A DNA stretch of 64,000 nucleotides from Cytophagales bacterium (GTDB taxonomy: Bacteria; Bacteroidota; Bacteroidia; Cytophagales; Cyclobacteriaceae): assembly GCA_020402945.1 (NCBI GenBank), contig JADBYQ010000076.1:1-64000 (forward strand), given 5' to 3'. Below the pieces are notes generated by a model. It made no database searches. It saw only the letters and a program-made list of their open reading frames with translations, and was not told the origin of the DNA. Below are positions 1 to 8,388 of the stretch, piece after piece (positions within the stretch are counted from its first letter, which is position 1; each line of letters begins with the position of its first letter). A program made the translations under genes and the position numbers.

Positions 1-1
1 A

Positions 2-91
2 GCAATCCTGTACACAAAGGCTATGGAAAAAGCCCTAACTGAACTCAAAAAACTAAAAGCTGGAACTCAACTCAAACTCAATTTTGCGTAA
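2..91 (+). CDS. 3' end of an unidentified gene (partial)
   Basis: Reading from base 2, 29 sense codons run to a TAA at 89-91; the other two forward frames are less convincing (frame 1 stops at base 42). The peptide is lysine/leucine rich and helical in appearance (ends LKLNFA). The start lies outside the window. I do not recognise the family; it may simply be the C-terminus of a larger protein on the plus strand. Confidence 0.4.
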   Translation, partial: AILYTKAMEKALTELKKLKAGTQLKLNFA

Positions 92-336
92 CATCAGTGA
101 CTAAAAAAAAAAGAAACAGTTTAAACAAAAAGCAATCAAATAACGTCTAATCTAAAAATTTACAATTTTGGCAAACTACACCTGGAAAGTACAGCCAGCA
201 GAACATGCCTTTAAAATTGATTCATTTTATGCTAAGAATATTTCCCGTGCTTGGATTAATTGGGAATTGAATCAATTGGAGGAGCGAACAAAATTTCAAA
301 GGCGAAGAAGTAAGAAGTGAAGTGCTTTCCCCCTCC
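92..336. other. AT-rich intergenic region
   Basis: About 245 bases between the end of the left-edge gene and the stop of the minus-strand head-GIN gene. A-rich, with no convincing ORF, RNA fold or clear terminator seen. Confidence 0.5.
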
Positions 337-1017
337 CTAATGTGATTTTTTTACAGAGCCTCCGCTACTAGAGCCCGTGTTTGTGCGACTGGGCGTGCCT
401 CTGTATTTGATACTTCCTCCGCTACTGGCGTGCCCGTCAATCTCTTTCAACACATTCACTTTAACACTAGCTCCGCTACTCGCGTTGGCATCCACAATTT
501 CGCTGCTTAGCTCATACGCATCTACATCTCCTGCGCTACTGGCTTCTACTTCTAATCGCTTTGATTTTCCTTCTAACTGAACGTTGGCGGCACTAGAAGC
601 ATCAACTTGGGTTATATCGGCATCAAGGCTTACCTCGATTGATGCAGCACTGGAAGCACTAATAGACATGGAAGGCGTGATGATTTGCCCCTCCGAAAAG
701 ACATTAGAAGCCGAGCTGGCCGCAATTTTTTCCATTTTCAAATAGGTAACATATACTTTAACATTTATCTTTCTATAACTCCCATCGCGCATACGGATTC
801 TCAACACCGAACCTGAAACATCGGTAAGAACGTCTGCCATGCGTCCATTGGTAACCTCCACTTTTACCTCCTCTTTACTACCTTTTTTTAAATAGACATC
901 GATCGCTTGGGATGACTTGATGCCCTGGAAAGAGCCGACCTGCCTTGTTTCGATTTGCTGAGAAAACGTTGCGTTTACAAACACTATGTTTAAAACAACT
1001 ACAAATAACTTCTTCAT
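337..1017 (-). CDS. Secreted head-GIN (DUF2807) domain protein
   Basis: Predicted cell-surface or periplasmic protein of about 226 residues. I chose the ATG at 1017 because it opens a clean signal peptide (MKKLFVVVLN, cleavage near FSQ-QIE); an in-frame upstream start at 1068 would put 17 residues ahead of it. The mature part is a beta-solenoid-like repeat of short Ser/Ala/Gly-rich strands (ASSAA, ASSAG, ASSGA, SSSGG recurring about every 20 residues), typical of the DUF2807 'putative auto-transporter adhesin, head GIN' family in Bacteroidota. Function in the family is not established. A related C-terminal region occurs in the PspC protein at 30791-33190. Monocistronic by appearance. Confidence 0.8.
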   Translation of the reverse strand: MKKLFVVVLNIVFVNATFSQQIETRQVGSFQGIKSSQAIDVYLKKGSKEEVKVEVTNGRMADVLTDVSGSVLRIRMRDGSYRKINVKVYVTYLKMEKIAASSASNVFSEGQIITPSMSISASSAASIEVSLDADITQVDASSAANVQLEGKSKRLEVEASSAGDVDAYELSSEIVDANASSGASVKVNVLKEIDGHASSGGSIKYRGTPSRTNTGSSSGGSVKKSH

Positions 1018-1203
1018 AGGATGTATTTTTTGGGTCAATAGAAAAACTCGTAGCCTAACTTTACTCATTTGATATCAGTCTCCGTTGAAACAAAGACCAG
1101 TTGGAAACGAAAGGGTTGCATCTACTGTTGAAAGCTCATTAAAAAAGTCAAACGAGTGTAAGAATTAATCAAATTTTACCTAAATTTCGGCACATAGTAA
1201 TAT

Positions 1204-1211
1204 TAAGTTTG
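1204..1211 (+). promoter_or_regulatory. Possible Bacteroidota -7 element for the TerB-like gene
   Basis: TAAGTTTG matches the consensus TAnnTTTG. The spacing to the ATG at 1228 would give a very short leader, and no good -33 TTTG is seen 19-21 bases upstream, so this is tentative. Confidence 0.3.
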
Positions 1212-1227
1212 CCCAAATCAAATCAAT

Positions 1228-1620
1228 ATGATTAAAGAACAGTTAAATATTCTAATAAATCTCGCGGCTAGCGACAATACAGTTGCCGAAAAAGAAGCCA
1301 AAGTTATTTACACTCTGGCAAAGGCCAATGGAATCCCCAAGGAATCAGTCGATGAAATGTTAAAGAACCCGCATCCCATTGGTACATTTGAAACGTTAAC
1401 GGAAGACGAGAAGTTCGAGAACTTGTATCACCTAATTCAACTCATGAAAAGTGATGGGCAGGTATTCAAGAGCGAAATTCACTTCTGTGAACAAATCGCA
1501 GAAAAATTAGGCTATAAGAAAGGCGTTGTGGCCGAACTTTCGTCTCGTATTTACAGCGACCCTTCTATTACAGCTGACCGCAAAATGCTAGTGGAGCGCG
1601 CACATAAGTTTCTGAAATAG
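1228..1620 (+). CDS. TerB-like (tellurite resistance TerB family) protein
   Basis: A 130-residue soluble helical protein. Length, all-helical pattern and the acidic motif around LAASDNTVAEKEAKVIYTLA and the second LMKSDGQVFKSEIHF (two pseudo-repeats with D-G/N-x-V-x-x-x-E) fit the TerB/DjlA-N metal-binding helical fold. Family members are linked to stress response and phage or tellurite resistance in some bacteria, but stand-alone copies in Bacteroidota are of unknown function. No other ter genes are nearby. Followed by a hairpin with a T-run at 1646-1679. Confidence 0.7.
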   Translation: MIKEQLNILINLAASDNTVAEKEAKVIYTLAKANGIPKESVDEMLKNPHPIGTFETLTEDEKFENLYHLIQLMKSDGQVFKSEIHFCEQIAEKLGYKKGVVAELSSRIYSDPSITADRKMLVERAHKFLK

Positions 1621-1645
1621 TACTCTTTACAATTTTCAATAGAGC

Positions 1646-1679
1646 AGAGTCGGCATTATCTGTCGACTCTCTTTTTTTG
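1646..1679 (+). terminator. Rho-independent terminator after the TerB-like gene
   Basis: 7-bp stem AGAGTCG (1646-1652) / CGACTCT (1664-1670) with an 11-base loop, followed by CTTTTTTT. It overlaps the last codons of the convergent amidohydrolase gene. Confidence 0.6.
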
Positions 1680-3380
1680 TTCAAATAATACCTTACCCCC
1701 CAAGATGGTCATCTCGACCTCTGTTGATAGCAAGAGGTTTTCCTCAACATTCATAATATCTTGAGAAAAAACGGTAAAGTCAGCCAGTTTGCCAACCTCA
1801 ACGGAGCCTTTCACACCTTCTTCAAAAGCCCCATAGGCTGCATCCAAGGTATAGGATCGAAGCGCCTGTTCAAGAGTCATTTTCTCAGCTGGTTCATAAC
1901 CCCCGTCTGGCTGGCCAAGAAGTGTCTTTCTCGTTACTGACGCATAGAAGCTGGCGATCGGATTGATCGGCTCAACCGGTACATCCGTTCCATTGACAAG
2001 CTTTGCGCCAGATTTTAACAACGTTTGCCACATATACGCGCCTTCTTTGATTCTCTTCTCCCCTAGCCGATCAATCGCCCAAGGTCTGTCGGACGAAAGA
2101 TGAATGGCCTGTACAGCGGGTATTACTCCAAGTTCTGCAAAACGAGGTAGGTCAGCGGGTGAAATGTGCTGGGCATGTTCAATACGAAAACGAGCATCCC
2201 GGGCCTTTTCCGGGTTTTCTTTAAAGGCTGCCTCATATCTATCAAGAATTTCTCTGTTTGCACGATCGCCTATTGCGTGAGAACAAACCTGAAACCCTCC
2301 CTTCAAACCTTCCTTAGAAATTTTAAGCACTGTGTCCATGGAAAGGGTAGCCATTCCACTGAAATCCGGACGGTCCGAATAGGGCTCCAATAACCAAGCT
2401 CCCCTTGACCCTAATGCGCCATCACAATTTAATTTGATAGAACGAATCGTCAACAAATTCTCTTTGTCAATTTCAGGACCGCGCCTAAGGTATTCGTACA
2501 CAAGTGCCGGATCAAAACCAGTGAGCATGACGTAAAGCCGGGTATTCAACTTGCCTTCCTTTTTAAATTTATGAAATAGATCAATGCTTTTTCGAGAGGC
2601 TCCGGCATCGTGAAAACTGGTAATACCGTTTCGCAGACATGCCTCCATCGCCAATTCCATAGCTCGCGCATCTCTTTCCTCAGTCTCATCAGGAATTTGG
2701 TTTGTAATCAGCGATTGCGCTCTTTCATTAAAAATCCCGGTGGGATTGCCAAGTTCATCGCGAATGATCTCACCCCCTTCGTTCATTTCTTTGCTCAATT
2801 TTTCTACTGATAGCTGATTGACACCTGCCAACTGCATCGCCTTGGCATTGGCAAAACCGGCATGGCCACTGGCGTGTTTTAAGTATACCGGATTGTCGGG
2901 CGAGGCAGCACTAAGTAATTCATGAGTTTGGAATCCTTTGATCATCCTTTCCGGCTTCTTGGTCCATTTGTCTTGGTGCCATCCTCTACCTATGATCCAT
3001 TGACCGGGTTCTGCTTTTGCTACCGCTAATTTCACCGTCTCAACCATTTCTTCATAACTTTTTACATTCATCAAATCAAGATCTAATTCATTGAAGCCAA
3101 GACCCATAAAATGCCCATGCCCTTCAATTAAACCAGGGGTCATTGTTCGGCCTTTTAAGTCGATCGACTTCGTCTTTTCGCCTTCGAACTTGGTCACTCC
3201 CTTTGCATCACCTGCATAAACAATTTTTCCACCTGCAACGGCAACAGCTTCAACTTCGGGTTGTTGGGCATTCATTGTATAAATCTTTCCACCCCGAATG
3301 ATCAGATCTGCGGGGGTTTTCTTTCCGGCACATCCAGCAAAAACCGTTGCTATCAAAAATAAAGTGAGTACTTTTTTCAT
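1656..3380 (-). CDS. YtcJ-like amidohydrolase lipoprotein
   Basis: Metal-dependent hydrolase of the amidohydrolase family 3 (YtcJ/NfdA group); the substrate is unknown. The ATG at 3380 starts a lipoprotein signal (MKKVLTLFLIATVFAGCAGK, lipobox FAGC), giving 574 residues; the reading frame is open further upstream to 3446 but those 22 residues are not signal-like. Visible motifs in order: GLIEGHGHF (HxH metal site), carboxylated-Lys region SIKLNCDGALGSRGA, HAIGDRANRE, RIEHAQHISP, and NGTDVPVEPINP near the C-terminus, then the composite beta-sandwich segment. All metal ligands appear intact. It stands alone, convergent with the TerB-like gene and divergent from the 3491 gene. Confidence 0.88.
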   Translation of the reverse strand: MKKVLTLFLIATVFAGCAGKKTPADLIIRGGKIYTMNAQQPEVEAVAVAGGKIVYAGDAKGVTKFEGEKTKSIDLKGRTMTPGLIEGHGHFMGLGFNELDLDLMNVKSYEEMVETVKLAVAKAEPGQWIIGRGWHQDKWTKKPERMIKGFQTHELLSAASPDNPVYLKHASGHAGFANAKAMQLAGVNQLSVEKLSKEMNEGGEIIRDELGNPTGIFNERAQSLITNQIPDETEERDARAMELAMEACLRNGITSFHDAGASRKSIDLFHKFKKEGKLNTRLYVMLTGFDPALVYEYLRRGPEIDKENLLTIRSIKLNCDGALGSRGAWLLEPYSDRPDFSGMATLSMDTVLKISKEGLKGGFQVCSHAIGDRANREILDRYEAAFKENPEKARDARFRIEHAQHISPADLPRFAELGVIPAVQAIHLSSDRPWAIDRLGEKRIKEGAYMWQTLLKSGAKLVNGTDVPVEPINPIASFYASVTRKTLLGQPDGGYEPAEKMTLEQALRSYTLDAAYGAFEEGVKGSVEVGKLADFTVFSQDIMNVEENLLLSTEVEMTILGGKVLFEQKKRVDR

Positions 3381-3452
3381 AATCTCTTTTTTACAATGAG
3401 GCCTAAATGTAACAAGTTCAGATGGTTTTCGTGGCTCCCGTTCCATGAATGG

Positions 3453-3481
3453 TTTGTTGATTATATTCGAAACTTATTTTG
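3453..3481 (+). promoter_or_regulatory. Possible promoter of the 3491 gene
   Basis: TTTG at 3453-3456, then 17 bases, then TTATTTTG at 3474-3481 (one mismatch to TAnnTTTG). It ends only 9 bases before the ATG, implying an almost leaderless transcript; tentative. Confidence 0.25.
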
Positions 3482-3490
3482 CAATAACTG

Positions 3491-4222
3491 ATGAAAAAAA
3501 TTCTATTCACCTTTTACCTTTTCTGGGTATTTGCTACCGAGGCCAGTGGGCAAGACGTGGGTCTCTCGTTTTCATATTTTATCCCCCGCAAAGGTGATTT
3601 TTCTACTCCAATAAGCCCATTTTCAATCCGAGGGCTGGGGGTCAACCTCAACCGATTTGTCGCGTTGCAAACAGGAGCTTCTTTATATCGAATGGCAGGT
3701 TTGAGTATTATCGACACGCCCCTTGAATCTAACCATTCATTGCTCGGGCCCAACTTCACCATTCTTGTTCCCGCAGAATTGGTCATTCAGCTGGCCGGCC
3801 AACAAGTTCAACTAGATCTGAAAGCTGGGGGATTCTTTTTTTATGGATTTGATCAACAACTTAACTATGGGAACATTGACCGGGCAATCAAAAGTTTAAA
3901 GAACTGGGACCTCGCAAATGCAAATTTGAGCTATGAAAACAATCCTGGATTTGGATACCATTTTGGAACAGAATTAACAATACCATTTTCCAATCAATTG
4001 AAAATATCTTTGGAAGTTAACTACCTGGTAGGAACCGCTCCCCTTCCCCTTAAAGGGAATTACTCAGGTGGAAATTTCAATAGCCCAAGCGAAACAATTG
4101 CTGTAGATTTTAAAGATGCAAAAGTAGATTTCACAGGGCTTGAGTTTTCCATTGGACTCATTTTCTCAGGTGGCAATGGCGCAGGGGGAAAAGGAGTTCG
4201 AGGAAGAGGCCGAAAGAGATAA
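3491..4222 (+). CDS. Secreted outer-membrane-barrel-like protein, unknown function
   Basis: 243 residues with an N-terminal signal peptide (MKKILFTFYLFWVFATEASG-QDV). The mature part alternates short amphipathic strands with Gly/Asn turns and aromatic residues (LSFSYFIPRKG, LDLKAGGFFFYGF, KISLEVNYLVG, LEFSIGLIFSGG), as in small 8-stranded outer-membrane barrels of Bacteroidota. The C-terminus is odd: a Gly/Arg-rich basic tail (GGKGVRGRGRKR) instead of a terminal aromatic strand, so the last strand may be the LEFSIGLIF segment. Its stop abuts the stop of the pdeM-like gene with no gap. Confidence 0.6.
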   Translation: MKKILFTFYLFWVFATEASGQDVGLSFSYFIPRKGDFSTPISPFSIRGLGVNLNRFVALQTGASLYRMAGLSIIDTPLESNHSLLGPNFTILVPAELVIQLAGQQVQLDLKAGGFFFYGFDQQLNYGNIDRAIKSLKNWDLANANLSYENNPGFGYHFGTELTIPFSNQLKISLEVNYLVGTAPLPLKGNYSGGNFNSPSETIAVDFKDAKVDFTGLEFSIGLIFSGGNGAGGKGVRGRGRKR

Positions 4223-4891
4223 TCACTTCTGATCGTTTTGAGACATAGCTGGTAAACTCAAATCGATCACATTATCCTTTGTGATTGCAAAAACCCTTTC
4301 GCCTTTTAGAGGTTTTATTTTTGCCATGCCGGTGAACGAGCCAAAAGCTGGAAGAATGGCCTGATTACTTCGGAAATAAAAACAGGGCAGCATCAACCCT
4401 TGTCCAGCGCCTCCTTTCAGCCGCACACCAGGATGTAAGTGGCCAGCAATGTTATACATGCCGGCAGGCACATCCTCCTTGGGCTCATGGGTTAAAATAA
4501 ATGTCTCAACGGTCAGTTCCTGTGAAACTTTCAAAAAGATTTGATGATACTTTTCGAGGGAGAGAATATCGTGGTTTCCAATAACCAGTTCAAATGAACA
4601 TGCAGAAAAGTGATGGGTAATCTGGGCAACCGTTTCCCATTCTTGGTTATAGGTACTATGAAACAAGTCGCCCAAAAAAATCACCCGGTCGGGCTTGAGA
4701 AAATTGATGACATCAATCAAAAGACTGGCGTTTTTCATATTCGCTTTTGTCGGAACAGCTATTCCGGATTTACGGAAGTGGTTCACTTTTCCGAAATGAA
4801 GATCAGCCACCAGTAATGTTTTTCTATCAGGCAGAAAAAGGATTTTTTCTGGGTACAACACCATCTCCTCTCCGAAAATCTCAATTCTCAT
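4223..4891 (-). CDS. pdeM: PdeM-type metallophosphoesterase
   Basis: 222-residue calcineurin-like phosphoesterase resembling the 'ligase-associated DNA damage response endonuclease PdeM' family. Metal-binding signatures are complete: VADLHFGK (D30, H32), FLGDLFHS (D75), VIGNHD (N106, H107), THEP (H135) and AGHLHPG (H151, H153). In many bacteria pdeM sits with an ATP-dependent DNA ligase, an exonuclease and an Lhr-like helicase; none of those partners is within this window on either side. It could be another branch of the same superfamily, but the short length and the GHLHPGVRLKG ending fit PdeM well. Confidence 0.78.
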   Translation of the reverse strand: MRIEIFGEEMVLYPEKILFLPDRKTLLVADLHFGKVNHFRKSGIAVPTKANMKNASLLIDVINFLKPDRVIFLGDLFHSTYNQEWETVAQITHHFSACSFELVIGNHDILSLEKYHQIFLKVSQELTVETFILTHEPKEDVPAGMYNIAGHLHPGVRLKGGAGQGLMLPCFYFRSNQAILPAFGSFTGMAKIKPLKGERVFAITKDNVIDLSLPAMSQNDQK

Positions 4892-5024
4892 AGTTAGATT
4901 TTTTCAACCGAAATAAACTATTTTTAACCCAAAAAAAGCCTTTGCAAGGGAGCGACACACGATCAGTCTGGCATTGCAAGTCAATAAGAAAGGTTAACAT
5001 TTACATAATATTCAACCCTTAACT

Positions 5025-5042
5025 TTTGATTGCACAATCAAA
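5025..5042. promoter_or_regulatory. Palindrome upstream of the phosphate transporter gene
   Basis: TTTGATTG (5025-5032) and CAATCAAA (5035-5042) are exact inverted repeats separated by CA, 48 bases before the pit ATG. Possible operator; the binding protein is unknown. Confidence 0.35.
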
Positions 5043-5090
5043 TTCTTAAAGGCATCTTGACGCCAAATTGCAAACCTTTAGCCATTATCC

Positions 5091-6503
5091 ATGTTTGAAT
5101 TAGAGACATCTCACGCTATTCTTCTTGTCCTTTGCCTCTTCGCAGTTTGTGCGTTTGAATTTGTCAACGGCTTTCATGATACGGCTAATGCCGTGGCAAC
5201 GGTTATTTACACCCATACACTGAAACCTTGGGTGGCAGTAATCTGGTCTGGTACTTGGAATTTTCTTGGTGTCTTTTTTGGTGGCATTACGGTGGCGATG
5301 GGAATTGTTAATCTCTTGCCAGTGGAAACCCTTGTTGATCAAAACATCTCCCACAGCATCGCGATGGTTCTTTCCTTGCTACTTACCGCCATTTTCTGGA
5401 ATTTACTTACTTGGTACTTGGGAATCCCGTGCTCGAGCTCGCATACGCTAATTGGATCAATCTTTGGCGTAGGACTGGCTTTTTCCTTTCTGCCGGAGGC
5501 AAGTGGAGACGCTCTAAACTGGGCCAAAGTAGAGGAGACCGGACTTTCTCTTTTAATTTCCCCATTGTTTGGGTTCTCCGTTACCATCATCTTGATGTTC
5601 ATCCTCCGCTCGGCCACCAAAAAAACAGAGGCTGGCGATGCACTTTTCAAAGAGCCAAAAAAGAACCAGCCACCACCGTGGTGGATACGGAGTATTTTGT
5701 TTATTACTTGCACTCTGGTCAGTTTTTTTCATGGATCGAACGATGGGCAAAAAGGCGTTGGCCTTTTTATGCTTGTTCTTATCGGTATTGTTCCTGGCTA
5801 TTTTGCACTTAATGGCGCTGAAAATGTGACTGCCCTACCGGCCACGCTTGTGAAAATGGAGCAAGTGCTTGTGACCGTTGATTCGACTGCTCTTTCAAAG
5901 CCAGATCGAAAAACATTGGACACGATGCTATATTACGTCAACGACCTAAAAGCTCATTTTGCACAGACTACCACGGCTGAATCCATTGAAAAAGCGAAAA
6001 AGTTTGAAGTACGAAAAGACATCATGGTGCTAGATCGCAACCTCCGGGCACTAATGAAAAAAGAAGAAGTTCGTTTGAGTGAAGTTGACAAGGAAAAATT
6101 AACAGCTGGACTAGTCGATTTGAGGAAAGTGACCGATTACTCTCCAACTTGGGTGCTCCTCTTCATTTCGTGTTCACTTGGAATCGGGACAATGATTGGG
6201 TGGAAAAGAATCGTGAAAACCATCGGGGAAAAAATAGGCAAAGAACATTTGACATACGCCCAAGGTGCAAGCGCTGAATTTGTGGCGGCAAGCACGATCG
6301 GCCTTTCAAGTTATCTTGGTATGCCTGTTAGCACTACACATGTTCTTTCATCGGGCATTGCGGGTAGCATGGTGGCAAGCAAGGGAATTAAGAACCTCCA
6401 AGCCGACACCGTAAGAAATATCTTAATTGCATGGCTGTTTACTGTGCCGGTAGTGGTGATCATGTCAGGGGGATTATTTTTACTTTTCCGAGCGATCTTT
6501 TAA
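5091..6503 (+). CDS. pit: Inorganic phosphate transporter, PiT family
   Basis: 470-residue inner-membrane permease that imports phosphate (typically as a metal-phosphate complex driven by H+ or Na+). The two PiT signatures are present as inverted repeats: EFVNGFHDTANAVATVIYT near residues 24-42 and GASAEFVAASTIGLSSYLGMPVSTTHVLS near 396-424, with GSNDGQKGVG in the middle of the chain. About 10-12 hydrophobic segments are visible. Between residues about 245 and 350 there is a charged, soluble, helical insert (Lys/Glu rich), a feature of the long Bacteroidota PiT proteins. It is preceded by a ~200-base gap with a palindrome. Convergent with the HNH gene, 16 bases apart. Confidence 0.93.
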   Translation: MFELETSHAILLVLCLFAVCAFEFVNGFHDTANAVATVIYTHTLKPWVAVIWSGTWNFLGVFFGGITVAMGIVNLLPVETLVDQNISHSIAMVLSLLLTAIFWNLLTWYLGIPCSSSHTLIGSIFGVGLAFSFLPEASGDALNWAKVEETGLSLLISPLFGFSVTIILMFILRSATKKTEAGDALFKEPKKNQPPPWWIRSILFITCTLVSFFHGSNDGQKGVGLFMLVLIGIVPGYFALNGAENVTALPATLVKMEQVLVTVDSTALSKPDRKTLDTMLYYVNDLKAHFAQTTTAESIEKAKKFEVRKDIMVLDRNLRALMKKEEVRLSEVDKEKLTAGLVDLRKVTDYSPTWVLLFISCSLGIGTMIGWKRIVKTIGEKIGKEHLTYAQGASAEFVAASTIGLSSYLGMPVSTTHVLSSGIAGSMVASKGIKNLQADTVRNILIAWLFTVPVVVIMSGGLFLLFRAIF

Positions 6504-6519
6504 CCGTCAGCGGAATCAA

Positions 6520-7029
6520 TTACGCGGAAGCCTTTGATTCTAAGAATTCATCCCATTCGTTGTGACTGAACCCGGAAACATCGCGTAAGAACAGCGCATA
6601 GCTTGGTTTGTAGGGCTTTCGTTTCAAAAGCATCCCAGCCGCTTCGGGTGTATTGTCTCCTTTTCTGGCATTACACTTTTTGCAGGCTGTAACTAAATTC
6701 GTCCAACTGTGTTGCCCTCCTTTTGAACTGGGTATGACGTGATCAAGGGTAAGGTCACGCCTTGTACCACAGTACTGACATTCGTTGTTATCTCGCTTAA
6801 AAATATTCTGTCGGGTTAGATTCACCCCTTTGTAGGGGGCATTAACGTATCTATTGAGCCGGATAACGGAAGGCATTTGAAAGCTCCGGGTAACGGTATT
6901 CAAACGATATCCATTAGCGGGTCTAACCAGTTCGCTTTTGTTTAGGTATACCAAAATAAAAGCACGCTCTACCGAGCAAACCATCAGTGGACTGAAGTCT
7001 TGATTTAAAACCAATACTCTGGTGTTCAT
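6520..7029 (-). CDS. HNH endonuclease family protein
   Basis: 169 residues. The C-terminal half has a full HNH/zinc site: CQYCG (C84, C87), LTLDHVIPSSKGG (D96, H97), W-T-N-L (N111) and CKKCN (C116, C119). The N-terminal half (VLVLNQDFSPLMVCSVERAFILVYLNKSEL) is the conserved lead-in of the large stand-alone HNH family found in most Bacteroidota and Cyanobacteria chromosomes. Its biological role is unknown; there is no toxin-immunity or phage context. It lies 107 bases beyond the NlpC/P60 gene on the same strand and may or may not share its transcript. Confidence 0.85.
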   Translation of the reverse strand: MNTRVLVLNQDFSPLMVCSVERAFILVYLNKSELVRPANGYRLNTVTRSFQMPSVIRLNRYVNAPYKGVNLTRQNIFKRDNNECQYCGTRRDLTLDHVIPSSKGGQHSWTNLVTACKKCNARKGDNTPEAAGMLLKRKPYKPSYALFLRDVSGFSHNEWDEFLESKASA

Positions 7030-7136
7030 CTACTACACGTGTTATGTAAGCTATATCTCCGGAGGACACTTTGCCACATATGCCCATTTCGCGGCATCAA
7101 GATAAAACGTTTTACTGTTGTAAACAACGCCTGCGT

Positions 7137-7925
7137 CTAATCGTTTAAAATTCGAATAATCATTTTAAGTTCGTGTGTGAAAATTTTAGTCTCAATATCC
7201 AACACACCATCTTCTGACAAATGGTCGATCTTAACTCGACCATCTGCGTGTAGAACTTTATTCTCTTCTAGCAATAAGCCGGTTTTTTCTTTTCCTTCTT
7301 TGAGAGATAAAAAGAATGCAATGTCCCCCGGCCTCGCACGATCAATGTTCTTCACCGTTTTTTGGTGTTTGACAAGTTTTTCAGGAGAACGCGATATGGA
7401 ATAACCGCTTACCCTATAGACCATTTGAACCAGTCCAGCCCCGTCAATACCAAATGGAGATTTACCACCCTCCTGTTCAGGCACATTCAAATATTTCAAG
7501 GAAATTGTCTTCAAAAATTCGAAATCACGTTTTTGTCCCAAGCTTTTAGATTCTCCATTAAACGCAAATTGCTCATCCATTTTAAACAACTCCGATTGTG
7601 AAATGGGAACGATACTACCTAATAAAATAGTGATGGGCGATTTCTTATATAAGATCGTTGAGCAAATGTCAGTTGTAATCTTAAAATCGGTTGTATTGAT
7701 TTGTTCAAAATACTCTTGCGAGATCGCATGGTGCTGTTTCCGTTCAATCCACCCTTTGCTGCCATCAAAACAAATAGTAATTCGAAGCCACAATCCATCG
7801 CCTGCCTCCTCAGCTACTAAGTAATGGTCGCCAAACAATAGCTGCGTGACTTGTAGCGACAAGTGACTCTGTTCTTTTCGAACAGCTACCACAGACAATC
7901 GGCAAACGCCATAACTGATCTCCAT
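7137..7925 (-). CDS. NlpC/P60 (C40) family peptidase with SH3-like N-terminus
   Basis: 262-residue predicted cell-wall gamma-D-glutamyl-diamino acid endopeptidase. The N-terminal ~110 residues look like SH3b segments (short strands around LLFGDHYLVAEEAGDGLWLRI and GWIERKQ). The catalytic NlpC/P60 domain follows. The usual catalytic Cys motif D-C-S-G/A appears as IDGAGLVQMVYRVSG, where Cys and Ser are replaced (G-A), while RPGDIAFFLS and HADGRVKIDHLSE (His) are retained. No signal peptide is seen. Loss of the nucleophile suggests it may be inactive or act as a binding module. Last gene of the tsaD operon, one base after smpB. Confidence 0.75.
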   Translation of the reverse strand: MEISYGVCRLSVVAVRKEQSHLSLQVTQLLFGDHYLVAEEAGDGLWLRITICFDGSKGWIERKQHHAISQEYFEQINTTDFKITTDICSTILYKKSPITILLGSIVPISQSELFKMDEQFAFNGESKSLGQKRDFEFLKTISLKYLNVPEQEGGKSPFGIDGAGLVQMVYRVSGYSISRSPEKLVKHQKTVKNIDRARPGDIAFFLSLKEGKEKTGLLLEENKVLHADGRVKIDHLSEDGVLDIETKIFTHELKMIIRILND

Positions 7926-7926
7926 G

Positions 7927-8388
7927 CTATCTTATTTTCAGTTTACTAAGTTCCCGTTTCATATCTCGCTCTTTGATGCTCTCTCTTTTATCATGCGTTT
8001 TTTTACCCCTTGCTAAAGCAATTTCCAGCTTGGCAAAACCACGCTCGTTAATAAATAAACGAATCGGCACTAGTGTCAATCCCTTCTCCTCCACTTTGCC
8101 CTCCAGCCTACCAATCTCTGATTTTTTCAACAACAACTTCCTTTCTCTTGCGGCTTCATGATTGTAATGTGTGCCTTGGGCATAGGGTGTAATATTAATA
8201 CCCTTCGCAAAAACTTGCCCATTATTAAAAAAACAATAGCCATCCTGCAGGTTCACTTTACCTTCTCTGATTGATTTTATTTCAGTGCCCATCAGTGCAA
8301 TGCCGGCAACAAATTTTTCTATCAATTCATATTGAAAAGAAGCTTGCCTATTCTTGATATTGATATCATTGGTAAATCGTGACTTCAT
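7927..8388 (-). CDS. smpB: SsrA-binding protein SmpB
   Basis: 153 residues, normal length. SmpB binds tmRNA and delivers it to stalled ribosomes for trans-translation. Clear family motifs: NIKNRQASFQYELIEKFVAGIALMGTEIKSIREG, then NINE-type loop equivalents around ITPYAQGTHYNHEAARERKLLL, and the basic C-terminal tail GKKTHDKRESIKERD that enters the decoding site. Its ATG overlaps the stop of the preceding thioesterase gene by 4 bases (ATGA), indicating translational coupling. The tmRNA gene itself was not found in this window. Confidence 0.97.
   Translation of the reverse strand: MKSRFTNDINIKNRQASFQYELIEKFVAGIALMGTEIKSIREGKVNLQDGYCFFNNGQVFAKGINITPYAQGTHYNHEAARERKLLLKKSEIGRLEGKVEEKGLTLVPIRLFINERGFAKLEIALARGKKTHDKRESIKERDMKRELSKLKIR

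Noticed and set aside
1018-1068. Upstream start of the head-GIN protein
   Set aside because: The 17 added residues precede a complete signal peptide that begins at 1017.
5339-5829. Several ORFs on both strands within the phosphate transporter gene
   Set aside because: All overlap the strongly conserved PiT coding sequence in other frames.
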